Shown here: in pieces, positions 26,335 to 39,005 of the stretch
How the letters are laid out: each line of letters begins with the position of its first letter
Numbering within the stretch: the first letter of the stretch is position 1
From: Denticeps clupeoides
Lineage: Eukaryota > Chordata > Actinopteri > Clupeiformes > Denticipitidae
DNA: 64,000 nt
Assembly: GCF_900700375.1 (NCBI RefSeq)
Contig: NC_041721.1
Coordinates: forward strand, 6,153,489 to 6,217,488
Reading direction: 5' to 3'
Program-made: the position numbers and the translations under genes
Notes under the pieces: model-generated
The model's input: only the letters and a program-made list of their open reading frames with translations
Database searches by the model: none
Told to the model about the DNA's origin: nothing

Positions 26335-26410
26335 CTGAAGCACAACAAGACACGTTCACAAACTTTACATTGTGAGTCGAGCTAAAAAAAATAAAATAAA
26401 ATAAAAGGTT

Positions 26411-26482
26411 TGCCGTGACCCGGATTCGAACCGGGGTTGCTGCGGCCACAACGCAGAGTACTGACCACTATACGATCACGGC
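26411..26482 (-). tRNA. tRNA-His (anticodon GTG)
   Basis: The minus strand folds as a 72-nt tRNA: acceptor GCCGTGA pairs with TCACGGC, the anticodon loop is TTGTGGC, and the T arm holds GGTTCGAATCC. The sequence is nearly that of the vertebrate nuclear tRNA-His gene. No intron. A TTTT run for Pol III termination follows. It is a real tRNA gene, not one of the tRNA-derived SINEs, because both arms pair fully and no SINE tail follows. Confidence 0.96.
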
Positions 26483-27130
26483 GCGCCACCAGCCAGGGGC
26501 TGCGCACGCGGGCGCTTCCTACGGTCACATGACGACATTCCATGACGTAGACCAGCGCTACGCAGTCAGCGTAGAATGGATGGAGTAATGGCGGCCGGGT
26601 CTGTGTGTCGTTAGTATTTAACTCACTGAGCGCAAAGGGACAGTTCGGCCGTTGTCGCTCGGGCACGTTCGTGTGTTTGTTGGTCGTTGTGAAGCACGGA
26701 ACCCATGAGGCTCAGTGATTTTGCGCAAAGTTGCGTTGTTACGCAAAACGAATGAACCAAAAAGAATATTTTTCTGCCCTCTGACCTCACAGGTGCTCCG
26801 AAGTTCAAGAAACTCAGCAATTTAAGAACAATTAACAGTGTATTTTTATGCCTGGTGCACAGGTGTGGGTACGTCAGCAAACCTGTACCTGTCCAACACG
26901 TTATTCTGTTATATTTGGTATGATGGTAGTCAGGCCACTTGCTATTTTAATCTGGAGAGCAGTACTGTATCCTGTACTGTAACATCGAAATCCAGAGGTC
27001 CCGGTGAAAATTCATATGGGTTGTGGTTCCGTGTGCTTTTGTGAAACAAAAATGACTGACTTGGATCAAGAGCCACCCAGACTGATAAGACTACTTTTGT
27101 ATGTCTTTATTTATGTCCCATTCTGTAATT

Positions 27131-27195
<65 letters not shown>

Positions 27196-28119
27196 AATTA
27201 CACAAGCTAAAACATCAAACAAAGTATGAATCCCAGAACAAACAGTGATTATTGAACACGGAATGGTCCGGCCAGGGTGGTTCTGTCTCCTTTAATGCAC
27301 GCAGCCTATGCGTGCCCTGACAGGTCAGGTTTCATGCAGTGCGTGACCGTGCGAGCGGTTAGGTGTGTACAGCGAGCGTGTAAATACACACCGTCCACAT
27401 CAGCCCGGGTACCCGTCTCAGACTCCGCTGTTCCCTCCAGCTCCATTCTGGCTTCAGCACTTTATGTTGGCGACCTGTTGATGATGCTTTCTCCTTCAGG
27501 GTCTCACTTTTGGAGGGCTGAGCTCGCTCGCTCGCTCACTCTCTCTCTCTCTCTCGCTGGTGAGCTCCGGTTAAAGGACAGCAGCAGCTGGGGTGCGAAA
27601 TATGCAACAGGGTACGAAAACACAAGTGGGGTGAGAGTGAGCAGGAGAATGAAATATGGCCAGACAAAACAGGCCAGCTGGACCGGGCAACTCCTGCCTT
27701 CTCAGTCATCGTGCATGACGGGCAGCAGTGCCAATTTTGCACCGAAGGCCAGAGAACGTCTCATGGCCGATGTTGACCGTAATCCCATCCGCTGGTTTGT
27801 AATCTCAGCTGATACAGATGGGAACGGACCTCTCTTCTTGGAAGTGACGGTCTAAACATAGCGGAAGAATGGGATAGGGTGACAGATGTGAAGATGCTTC
27901 AGTGAAGCAAGGTGCAGGAAAGCCCACTCAGCCAAGAGTTTAGAGGTGTGTGTTCAGTGAATCGACACAAAAGGGAGACATGCAAGAAAACACACTTTCA
28001 ACAGTCCACTTTTTCTTATTAAGGTAAAAATAGGAAATTCATTCATAATTGACAATGACACATTAGCACTCAATCTTTTTTTTTTCTTTCTTTCTACTCA
28101 TTGCACATTGACAATCACT
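26483..28119. other. Intergenic DNA between tRNA-His and the ercc5 3' end
   Basis: CpG-rich from about 26490 to 26600, possibly a promoter for the missing mettl21e first exon. An AC microsatellite with AT tail lies at 27132-27195. A long open frame from about 27277 to 27855 crosses a CT-repeat and resembles nothing I know, so I do not call it a gene. Confidence 0.4.
27132..27195. repeat. AC then AT microsatellite
   Basis: About 22 AC units followed by about nine AT units. Confidence 0.9.
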
Positions 28120-28125
28120 TTTATT
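28120..28125 (-). terminator. Polyadenylation signal of ercc5
   Basis: AATAAA on the minus strand, about 130 nt after the ercc5 stop codon and with no coding sequence between. Confidence 0.55.
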
Positions 28126-28253
28126 ACACCAGTCATGTATATTTAACAATGAATGAATAAAGTGAATTATTAATTCATTAATACCAGTTTTTTGTTAAAA
28201 AGAGGTGCTGCTACGGAGGTAAAGTTGATACATTTCTCTGTTGAACGTGACTG

Positions 28254-31200
28254 TCACTGTTTTCTCTTGCTCCGCACTTGCCCACCTCTCCTCCCTCTGC
28301 CCCGGGTTTTGCCCTTAAACACCGACCGGGCCGTAACCATGGTTACACTACCGTCGGCCTGATCATCAGAGTCCGAGCTGCTGCTGCTGCTCTTGGGTAA
28401 CTCTGCCCTCTGCGGGTGGGTTTTCAGTGTCGCCAGAGTCTTCTTCTTCAGCGGCGACTCCTCCCGCTCCATTATCAGTAACTCGTCACTCCTGACCTCT
28501 GACCCGAGAAAACCTCCAGCAAAGGCACCCACAGGGCCAATACTGTCTGTTTTTTCCTTCTCAGACCACCCTGTCTTGCCCTTCTTTGTTGGGGATGGAT
28601 CACCTTCACCCTCCTCGTCTTCCTCCACCTCTCCATCTTGTCTCCCATCGCGCTCCTTCCTCTTCAGGCAGGTGACGGCTCTGCGCAGACGCTGGCTGCG
28701 TATGTTCTGCCTCTCGTGCTGCTCCATCCGGAAGAAGGAGTCGATGCGCAGCTGTGTCTGCAGATAAAAATATTTCCGATGAGCTCATCTAACAAGGTAA
28801 TTTTTATTTGTTTCATTCTTTATTTTGAACTTGGTTAAATCTATCTGGATGCTTGTCGCACCTGCTGAGAGCTGAGCTGCTTTAGGACAGGCTGCAGCGT
28901 ATCCTCAGTCTTTCTGCAGCTCCAACCAAAGCGGCTCTGACAGAACCTGGAGCCTCAGGTTAAGAATAAAGAACCTTCGGCGACATAACGGAGACATGCG
29001 AGACACAATCCGTGATGCCAGCATGCACCCACATAGACGTTGATAAAGGATATTCCTTGATGAGCCCCAGATGTGGGCGGCCCCAGCTGAAACAGGCTTC
29101 TGATTGGTCAACAGCCGGCTGCAGGTAAGCCTGTGCGACGGCAGGGTTCGGGAAGCCAGGCTGCAGGTTCAGACCTCTCAACTTCCGCTTTACTTTTGAG
29201 TCTTTGGGGTTGGCAGCCATTTTCTTACTCTTCTGGCATTCTTCCCACCACCCACTGATGGAGCACAGATCCCACATTAATAAAAATTAAATTGCATAAT
29301 ACAGCACAAAAGTTATTAAATCTATGGAGTAATTAGATTTGTGACCTGAACTGAATAAGGGGCTCCACGCCAGGGCCTGGGAACTCATTGAGAATCTCCA
29401 TACCAGTGACATAGCCCACCCCAGGCACACCCTCAGTATAGTCACTGCCTAGCAGGTAGGCCAAGTTGATCAGTTTGGAGCGGTCCAGACCTAAAAAGTG
29501 AAGGGTGTTATGACTTATTAATACTTATTTTATCATCATTTAATAATCAGAAGACTTGGTAGGTAATGTAATGGTTGGTAGGTAATATAAAAGTAGCACT
29601 ATTTTATATCGGGGACATATTTTCCACTCACCAAGCTGGTTCTGGAGGTCCACATACTGATATTGTTCAACGTATTTGTTCTGGTTGAAGAAGTTCTTGA
29701 AGACCTGACGCCCGCCAAATAGCCAGATGTCGCTGTCGTCAGTGATGGTGCCGTGTGTCTGGTCCGCGCGGTCCAACGCCGCACACTGGGCCTCTGCCTC
29801 CATGGGCGCGACCACGAAGGGCACTCCAAACAGCCGCAAGAGCTCCTGGAGAGGGGGAAAAAAATAGATATATTCTCAAAATTTTAACACATTTTCGGGC
29901 AATGCGTTGGCAATACTAATTATTGCCATACAAGAATTTTCAGGCCTGTTTCACTGGAAGTGTCCGGTGTTAATAAGCTGGAAGCTTGTACTTTTCAACA
30001 ATGGGTTAGCAATATGATTCATTCCCTCTGTAGGCGATTGTGTAACAAAGTTTTAGCTTCAATAGGCTGAATAGGGGAAACTACCCTGCCTGAAGGACGG
30101 GCAGTTCCAATGCAATAAGTCCAAAGGCAGTTCCATTCAGTAACAGGTCCGATATCTTCATTGTGAAATAGTAGTATTCAAAAGAATTTAAAAAAAAATT
30201 ACTACCACGTAGTAATACCACAAACTGCTGCAGCCACCACATAACCCAATAGCCGTGAGATGTTATGAAAGAGACCAAGACTCCGCCTACCTGTCACATA
30301 CAATCTGATAGAATGCGCTCTTTTGTTTGTACAGCGCCTGGCAGTCATTTCTGGATATTCTAAAAAGAATGGGACCTAACCACTCATGACAATCTGCCAT
30401 GATCATGTTATATATTATACTGTCTCTGAGTTATTTATCCTTATTGGATTTCATTTTAATTATAGAATGAGTGGATACTGTTATTGCCGTTTTTATTGCT
30501 TTGTTCTGTTTGTATTCATACATTAAAAAACAATAAATAAACCTTGAACAATATTTGCTGCAAACAGCAGCAAAATATCTACATAATATTAGTGAAATGT
30601 GAGACATTTAGTACTAAGTTGCTCTGATAGAGCACAAAACATGCTCAGGAAGTGGTGATATGTGACAACTCTGCACAATTCTTCTGATAACACAACGTAA
30701 ATGTCATCCTGAGTGCCTAGACACTACCAGTCAAAAGTTGACAACTACTCTCTGACGGGACTTTCTTACCAAAAAAATAAAAAATGAAAGTGAGGTCGTG
30801 TTACTAAACTAAATGTTTCCTGTATGCAAGAATTTAATCAAAATAGCCTCCAAAACTGACTCTCTATGTGGTAGAGAGTCAGTAGCCTAATTTTGACCGC
30901 AAAAGCTTACCTGTGAACTTAATAGAAATCAATTCATATAATGCTTGTTATATTTTAGTATCTTTAATTATCCCAGGATAAGAGTGCCAGGTAGGTGAAA
31001 TGATGTAAATGTATATGCGACACCTGGCTCTCCAAGTACATCTGTCCGGTGACGGTGGCAGCTCCTCTCTCTTGTTGCTGCTGCTGTTCCCTCAGGCTGT
31101 TCTGCTGCAACTGTAGAGAGTTCTCCAGCTGTTCCAGCTCCTGCTACACACACAGACACAGACACACACCTTAGGAAAGTCAACAACGTTAAGCTACAGT

Positions 31201-34200
31201 ATGCTGCATTTGTGATGCAGGAGTGATGCAAATGTTCATTCTTTATCAATGCAGCAAAGGGACAGAAACACTTGTGCTGAGGACGTTTTCCCTTATTGGC
31301 TTCACAAAGTGGCATTCTTATTAATTGGTAATTGGAGAACCAGTATCTAAATGCATTTACAAAAAACTTCCATAAATCACTCTGGATATGGAAACTCTGA
31401 AACATGGGCTATAGTCTTTAACTGCACACAAAGTACAGCTGAAGGGTCCAGGATAGTTGCACATGAAGGAATTTCTGAACATTTACCAGGTCTATGTGGT
31501 CCCAGTCTGTGGCTCTGAGGCATTTACGTTCTTCCTCCTCCTCCTTCTGGTGCTGCTGCTGCACACCTTCCTCTTCTGTTTCAGAGATTCTTACATCTTC
31601 CTGCACTTCTTCCTCTTTGGTCTCCTCTTTCTTCTGCTCGTCCTCTTCTTTAGCTTCATTATCAGCTGGCCTGGTCACCTCTTCCGAGGCCTTCTCCAGC
31701 CGCTCCTCCTCTCCTTCCGACACCTCAATGAAGCTTTCTGTGGGGAAGAGGACCCAGCTCAGAATCATTTCAAATATACCAATCCTAAGATACATTCTCC
31801 AACACACACACACACACACACACACATATAAGAAAAAGCTAGCCATACCCTCTGAGCCACTCTCTTCATTTTGTCCATTCCTCTCATTTGTCTCAATTTG
31901 TACATTTCCCAACAACCTTTGCTGCCCAAGGCCTTTCTCAGCAGAATTTCCTGTGGCGTAGCTCACTTCCTGTTTACCAACTGAGACTGGGGCTGAGGGT
32001 TCCTCATCTGATTCCACATCTGAAGACAAGGACGACTGCGGTTTTGAAGGCAGAGGAGCGTTGGTGGTTGAACTCTCCTTCCCATCATCCTCCTGCCGCT
32101 CTGCGTCTCTCTGTAAAGCTGGTCGAAAAGCCAAGCTCCTCGCGCCCATGGCCTCCTCCACCTCCTCTCCCCCTGAGCGGCTCCTGTCAAGTTCTCCACC
32201 ATCCAGGGTTTTTTGGATGGCCAGGAGGGTGCGTGGTGAGACACCACCATCCTGTCTGGAGAAGTCCGGCACGCTGCTAGCAGCTGAATTCTTACTCACG
32301 GTGATGAGCTCGTCTTCATCCGAGCTGCTGAGCGTAACTCGGTCATTTGAGCTGAATTGGTTCCCACTGTGGAGCTCCTGAAGTGGGACCATGTCATCCC
32401 CCTGTAGAGCATCCTGTATGGCCTGCTGAGTTCGAGGAGACACGTCGCCTGCAGGTGCGAGGCTCTCACTAGGGTCCTCTCTTATTATCACACCTCCCTC
32501 TTCATCAGAACTACTGCCCAACATGGCTGCCTGGATGGCCTGGAGGGTGCGGGGGGATGGGGGAGCGACGTCAGAACTTAGGCTACCCTCACAAACAGAG
32601 GGCTTGGATGAGGAAGATGGGGAGGGCTTGTCTTCATCAGGGGTCTCATCTAACAGGGGGCGCCAGAGCGGTTCTGGACGACCCTTCAGTCTCCCCCTTC
32701 TTGCCCAGGGACCACTGGACCACGGCATTGTGGCTGGCTGAGTCTCTGGAACATTTTCTGGAACATTCTTCTTAGGCCCTACAGAATAAGAGAGAAAACA
32801 ACCTCAATTTTGGCCTCAATTAATAATTTATAACCTTGACAAAATGTGTGTAAACTGACTGAGCCAATAATTCATTTTGAGTAACATTTTTAGGTTGTTA
32901 AAAATGTTCTTTATTGGCCAACAAAGAACTTTGACCAGGGTTCTCACTTTAAGACTGACTTCCCCTGACCAAAAAGCAGGATTTCCATGATCTCCTGTAT
33001 AAAGAGATGTCCAATATAAGCAGAACAGAATATTTAAAAAATTGCGTCATTGTTGTTGAATATGGGCAGCTTTGCGTGTTGAATGGTATAAAGCAAAACC
33101 TCAACTCCATCTCTGGCAACCTTTTATTTTATCAGTTTGGGAGAGCCAATCCCTAAATTCTTCATTTTAGAGCCAAATATGTTGACATTTAAACTTGCCT
33201 GAGATGTTTGATGATTTATCAAGTGTAACGACATATGTGGACAGACTAGAATGAAGCACATTTTTGGAGCATAAGAGGTTTTGAGCATAACAAAAACGGC
33301 TCACTGCAAACACACATCAGGTTTTAGCTACTGCACTATATGCTATTAACAAAATTCCCTAATAATTCCCTGACTTGGCACCCAAATGATCAAATCCCTG
33401 GCTCTCCCTGTCTGGAAATGCCTTTACTGAAATTCCCTGATATTCCAGAAATTCCCTGACCCATGGGAACCCTGTTTGACATGTAGTACCCACCCTTTTT
33501 TGCTCAAGTATATCTCTTTGTGAAACATTATTACATGATGGGACTGCCCTCTTTCAGTAGGATAATGAAAAGAATGTTTGCAGGAATGCTTTGGAAAAAC
33601 AAGCCCAATCCATTTACTTACAAATAACAGGATTCAAAGGATCTGCTACTGACAGCTTGGTGTCAGGTACCACTGAATGCCTACAGAGGTGCCTCAACAG
33701 CTGTTTTGATTTTCTCAATATTAGGTTGCTGGTTATAATGTTATGGCTAATTTACGGATGCATGGACACATCTGCATATGCAAAAATAAATATGAGACTG
33801 AAAATATGTATATAAACAGATTTTATATTTTCCAATTATATTTACCTATTTAAGTTAATTATGTGTTATGACTTGTAATGGAGTTACAATGCTGACAAAT
33901 TACATGAATAGTGATGCAGGACTTTATAAAGCATCTTTTGAAATATTTTATAGTACCATTAGAATGTGAGAAAAAGGTTAAAGCATGTATTAACCTCACC
34001 TTTGATGAGAATGTAGTGGGCGGAGTCCTCTGAGACTAGGCGGCGAGCCTCAACACTGCCATCCTGCTCCTGCTGGAGATCCAGGGCAGCAGAGGTACGC
34101 TGGCTCATCTCCTGCTCCACCCCCTCCAGCCTCTGGTTCAGGCGGTTCCTCTGCAGCAGCCCGGCCAGCTGGTACTGAGAGAAGTCCCCTGACCTCTAGC

Positions 34201-36017
34201 ACACAACAGCCTGCAGTCAGACCTCCAAAGGATGCAAAGGTGTGTGTGTGTGTGTGTGTGTGTGACATGACATGAAAAAAGCCCTCTGTAATTTGGTACT
34301 GTGAGTCTGATCATAAAGGGATGCATGATTTAGGAAAACTGTTTTCTGACTTCACTCTCTCAAGCGCTTTATCCACACTAGGGCGTCCCAGGTGACCAGT
34401 CCTGAGCATGGTGCCCTAGTAGGGATTGAGTGGTTACTGAATGTGTGTGAATAAAATAGTAAGTGTTCTTTATATTTAATTTCTGAATTAAGCAGAATTT
34501 GTTTTTATTTTTTTACAAAACGTCTAATAAAAATACATTTATAGTGTTTTATTTAGCTCTACAAGTCAGCACTAGGCAGAAGTAGCATTGTGTGTGTGTG
34601 TGTGTGTGGCCATACCTCTGGTGGTTTGTGGAACATGGTACGCCGTCTTTTGCTGAACTCTTTCATCTCTTTGAGGATCTCGTGCTTGATCTCTGGCGGC
34701 AGCTGGCAAAACTGCTCTGAGTTAATGTCCACTGCACTGGGGTCATCATAGAAGTCATCCTGCACAAAGAAAAAAACTAGGGATGTGCGAAATGGCATAA
34801 AATTCATATTGCGATAAAAATTTAACCATAGATGGTAGACAGTATATAATTTGATGAGTAAATTTAAATGTAACTGTTTTTGAAAGTATAACGTGTCCAT
34901 AGCAAAGGCACTGCAGGCCTTGGGCAGCAAAAACATAACCGTATAAGAGATAAAACAATATCTGGGCAATTCTATTGAAAGGGGACTTTCTGTAACACCC
35001 ATAAGGCCAGTGAAATACCAGATATATGTATGATGCAAGTGATTATATAACATTTTTAGATTTTCTGAATTCAGTTGTTTAGATTAAAAATACTGTCCGA
35101 AAATATTTTAGCATTTTATATTGCATTGCATAACGCATACCGTACTGTGGTCTATAGCAGTCGCTAAAGCATTTCACTGCGGGTCATACCGTGTATGACT
35201 GGGTATGTGACAAATAAAATTTGAATTTGTTTATATCACATACCGTATATACCACGCAGCCTCACATCAACCTCACTGCTTTTTTGATCACACACTGAAT
35301 CCTCAAAACGACCAATATCTAATTGGTGTATCTCACCTGCCAATGGAGATGGTTGCCAGATGTCTCCTGCCATTCCTGCCCCTCTTCATCAGAGCTGTAA
35401 GGGCACAAAAAAACATTAAATCTTTCCCTCAAATGCTTCTAAAAATGTTTCTTATAATAAAGAACTGCCCATGTTCCTACCCCTGATGAGTTCATGAGTC
35501 TGATATAACCAGACGTATATTTTGCTCACCTGCTCTTCTCTTTTTCTTCTGGGGTGGGCAGCGCTGGCAGGACGTACATATCATCCACTTCTGGCCTCTT
35601 GACCGTGGCGAGACTGGGTAATGGCTCCTGCCTGGGGATGAGGGGGTAAATGGAATGGATATGGGAGCGGTTTCTTATTCTACCTGGATGAGGATAACGT
35701 GGAAAAATCTCATCACAATAATTTGTTTATGCAACGTCCATCCCTATTCACCTTTTTCATATATGATTTATACTGTACCTACCTCCGGTCCCCAAGAGCA
35801 GCCTTGATGGCCTGTCTTTTGAGGAAGGTTTTAAGCAGCTTCTCCTTGGTCTGTTGGGACTCGTGGCTCATTTCCTCCTTCCTCTGTCTCCTGAGAGCCT
35901 GTGATAAGACAGTCATGACCAACCTGTGACTCCGTGTACATCCACAAGGCTTGTCTCTAATAAATAGTATATCTCTCTCTCACACACATACATACATACA
36001 TACATACACACATATAC

Positions 36018-36076
<59 letters not shown>

Positions 36077-37273
36077 ATAAAAAAAGGCTGATCTTTTTTG
36101 ACTTCATTAGACTATTATAGAAAATCCTTTTATTGTCACTATACACATGTACAGTGAGATTAAAAGCAGCTCCTTCAGTGGAGACTTGAATGTAGTAAAG
36201 AGCTAGAAAATACAAATAAAAAAAATTAAGTGACAGCACTATATACATATGTATATTTTATATACAGTGTATATTATTTATAGTGAGAATGGGTTACAAG
36301 TTATTGTATTTCACAGTAATGATGAACATGTGGTGAGTAATGAGTGTTGGACAGTAAGAATAAAGTTATTGAACAGTATACAGATATTGCACAGTATTCA
36401 ATAATATTATTATTTTAAAGGTTAATATTGACCAGCTGGAGGTTAGAAGGAAGGGGTTTCCGGGGGTTTGACTGTGTAGTCAGTGCATGTATGAGTTTGG
36501 AGAGTTTTGGGGAAAAAGAAAAACTGTTCTAGAGTCTATTTATCCTTGTTGTGATGCACCTGTAGCGTCTTCCTGTGGGCAACAGGTCAAACGGATAAAT
36601 GTCAGGGTGGCAGCTATCGTAGATGATGTTTACATATGGTTGTACAGACCAACTGTACAAATCTGGATGCAGAGGTTCCGTACCTATTCAACTTTTATCT
36701 TTGAACGGTCAGATTCTAGATATCTTAGGTCTGATCGTATGTCTCTCTTACACCTCCTGCTTACCAGGGTCTGCTTCTTCAACAGCGGCGCATCCCCATC
36801 AAACACAAAGACGGGTCGGATGCGGAAGAACAGCAGCTTGCAGAGGCGATTGAAGAGCGTGAGGAGGTGAGCGTTCTGGACGCTGCTGCCATCGCGGTCC
36901 CTCACTCCCTTCACTGCCTGGTTCAGCCAGATACTGATGTCTAACAGGAAGCAGTCAGGGTCCAATACACACACACTCTCTCACACACACCCCCATACAT
37001 AACCACGGCATAACACCCAGCAACTGCTGCTTGGTATCAAATCACAGATTGGCAGACTGGCTTTGGACATTTCAGGTCAAATTTACAACAAGTTTAAAAC
37101 TCACTGGGTGCTAAGAACATTACAGATAGAAATCCTAATTTAAAATTTACAGCAATACGTTGTAAATGCATGGCAGGAAGGATACCAACAGCCAGAATCT
37201 TCCCCTCCAGGGTCTCCGGGTTGATGGGCTTCCCGGTGCTCTCCAGCAGCCTCCACAAGCCGTGCACTCCCAT
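28254..37273 (-). CDS. ercc5: DNA repair endonuclease XPG, complete 15-exon gene
   Basis: Structure-specific FEN1-family nuclease that makes the 3' incision in nucleotide excision repair. Exons in transcript order: 37186-37273, 36765-36940, 35783-35898, 35530-35631, 35337-35394, 34616-34759, 34000-34195, 31849-32778, 31487-31737, 31024-31143, 29632-29845, 29346-29490, 29054-29254, 28862-28946, 28254-28757. The reading frame is continuous, 1109 aa (human 1186). The N-terminal nuclease block has Asp30 and Asp77 at the human positions. The acidic spacer holds three SPRT-AIQ motifs. The I-region has MEAEAQCA and DDSDIWLFG, followed by the helix-hairpin region GSDYTEGVP. The PCNA-binding box QLRIDSFF begins exon 15. 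Intron 13 starts ATATCCTTT and ends AG (U12 type). Intron 8 is 111 nt and open in frame. Confidence 0.96.
32936..33474. mobile_element. Non-autonomous hAT-like element in ercc5 intron 7
   Basis: The ends are inverted: CAGGGTTCTCA at the left and TGGGAACCCTG at the right, with further imperfect pairing inside (CCCTGACC near both ends). The same six bases, TTTGAC, flank it at 32930-32935 and 33475-33480. CAGGGTT-type ends suggest a hAT family, although hAT duplications are usually 8 bp. No transposase is visible. Confidence 0.55.
36028..36610. repeat. AC/AT microsatellite and interspersed repeat in ercc5 intron 2
   Basis: A CATA/AC/AT microsatellite (about 35985-36076) precedes a block containing TATTGTCACTATACACATG and GCACCTGTAGCGTCTTCCTG. 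I recall similar blocks dispersed in fish genomes. Family not identified. Confidence 0.35.
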
Positions 37274-37469
37274 CTCTCACCGGCGACCCGTCCGAACGCA
37301 CAGCTACCTCGCCGGCCGCAGCTGCACCATGGCCGCGGGCCGCTCGGCCGGGCGGCTAACGACGGCTAACAATTAACAAGTCTCAATCGGACCAGTTGTT
37401 GGCGCGATAGCGATAACGCCACTTCTTCTGTCGCGTGTGCTGCGGTGCGTCCGAAACTCGGAGCCCGTG

Positions 37470-37484
37470 AGCGCCACCTGCTGG
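37470..37484 (-). promoter_or_regulatory. CTCF-like motif upstream of ercc5
   Basis: The minus strand reads CCAGCAGGTGGCGCT, one base from the classical CTCF core. It lies about 200 bp upstream of the ercc5 start, where the 13q33-like block meets unrelated neighbours. A second good match, CCACCAGATGGCGCT, is at 14263-14277 in tpp2 intron 22. Binding is inferred. Confidence 0.35.
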
Positions 37485-37489
37485 GCCGG

Positions 37490-38968
37490 GAGGGCACAGA
37501 AGCCGCACCTGCTGTGGCTGCATCGAAACAAAGAACTGAATTGAACGGAATTTTTTTAAAGGGAGAAAGAAAGAAAGAAAAAAAAAACTTTACGTAAAAA
37601 ACGTCCAACTTTGATTGTTTTCCTAGAGCTTCCAGTTCCCCGTCTGCATTCTTTTTGCACATTTACACAGACTTGTGATTCCAAAAATGTATAGTCTTTA
37701 TTAGTATTGTTATGCACTTTATATTTCTGAACTGAAAATGACTAAAATAATTAATAATTTTGGATTGATTCATTGCTTTAAACATCAAAATCCATCAGTC
37801 ATCTACGTCCATGTTGTCATTCTTTGACTAGGAAGTTGCATGTTATTTGCATTTGTGCAACATATTCATGGTAGAACTCTTTACTTCTACTTTGGTCAGT
37901 CATATTAGAGTAGAAATATACTGTTATTGGTTTAATTTGAGGAAATATGTTTTTGGAAGTTTTGCTAGTAGTCACAAAGACAGCAGTGAAACAAACAAAC
38001 AAAAAATCTGATGGAAACCAGAATGATTTTGAGATGTTGCAGGTCATGCAACCAGGATCTTCTTTTCTCTTTTTTACAGTATTATTTTTTTTGAGTGGTC
38101 AACAAAGCAACCACACCAAATTAGGCTCTTCTGTAGCTATTGCCAAAAGCTTAAAAAAAAATCACAAGAATAAGCTAAACAGCCTGCAGCCAATAACATA
38201 AACATGCATTTGCATAAAATTGACCACCGATTCTTGATAAAGTTGCACACATCCTCATAACCAGGAAGGTGACAACACCATTGGCACCTCAGTCTCTCTG
38301 TCTGGTTTGCAGCCTGTTTCTCAGGGGGGGACAAACCAAATGTGTGCATGCAAGTATGAGCAGCAATATCAATGGCCTTTGGAAATTCTGAACAACTGAA
38401 GAAAGATGAAACGTAGAAGTCTTAGTTGAAGCCTTAAGGGATATTCCTCGCCTTTCATAGCAGCTGTAGCAAAACACGAGATCACATGACTCTTACCATG
38501 AGGATATTAAGCTATTTTTTCACATTTCCTGTACTGACAAATAGATGACAAATGAGTGTGAAATACACAACCACTACTGTAATATTTTTGAACATTTTGG
38601 TTGGTTCTTTTCCTAGATAAAAGAAAGCACAATCGGAAATGACTGATTTTTGTAACACTGCAAATGTATGATTAAAACATTAAAAGCATGCAATTATTCA
38701 CACCTTAATCTAGAAGTCATGGCATAATGACACCATCACCAGCTTGTCCCTTTCACCTCATCACAACCAAGAATACTGAATTTCAATATTTCAGTTTCAG
38801 CCGCCACTTCCATCCTCCATCCAGATTACAGCAGAGTCACCACCTACTTCTGAAAGTGTTGCAATCTGAATTCAAAGAGGAAACGCACACACACACACCG
38901 ACAAAAAGTGAACACACACCCACTCCGATCACATTGATAAGACCTGAAGAAAGAACTTGTTCTCACTC

Positions 38969-39000
<32 letters not shown>
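37490..39000. other. Intergenic DNA between ercc5 and the GPCR gene
   Basis: No exon or RNA gene seen. AC microsatellites occur at 38886-38900 and 38972-39002, just before the predicted first exon of the GPCR. Confidence 0.5.

Positions 39001-39005
<5 letters not shown>

Noticed and set aside
27277-27855. 192-codon open frame downstream of ercc5
   Set aside because: It crosses a CT-repeat, has no splice or start context, and resembles no protein family I know.
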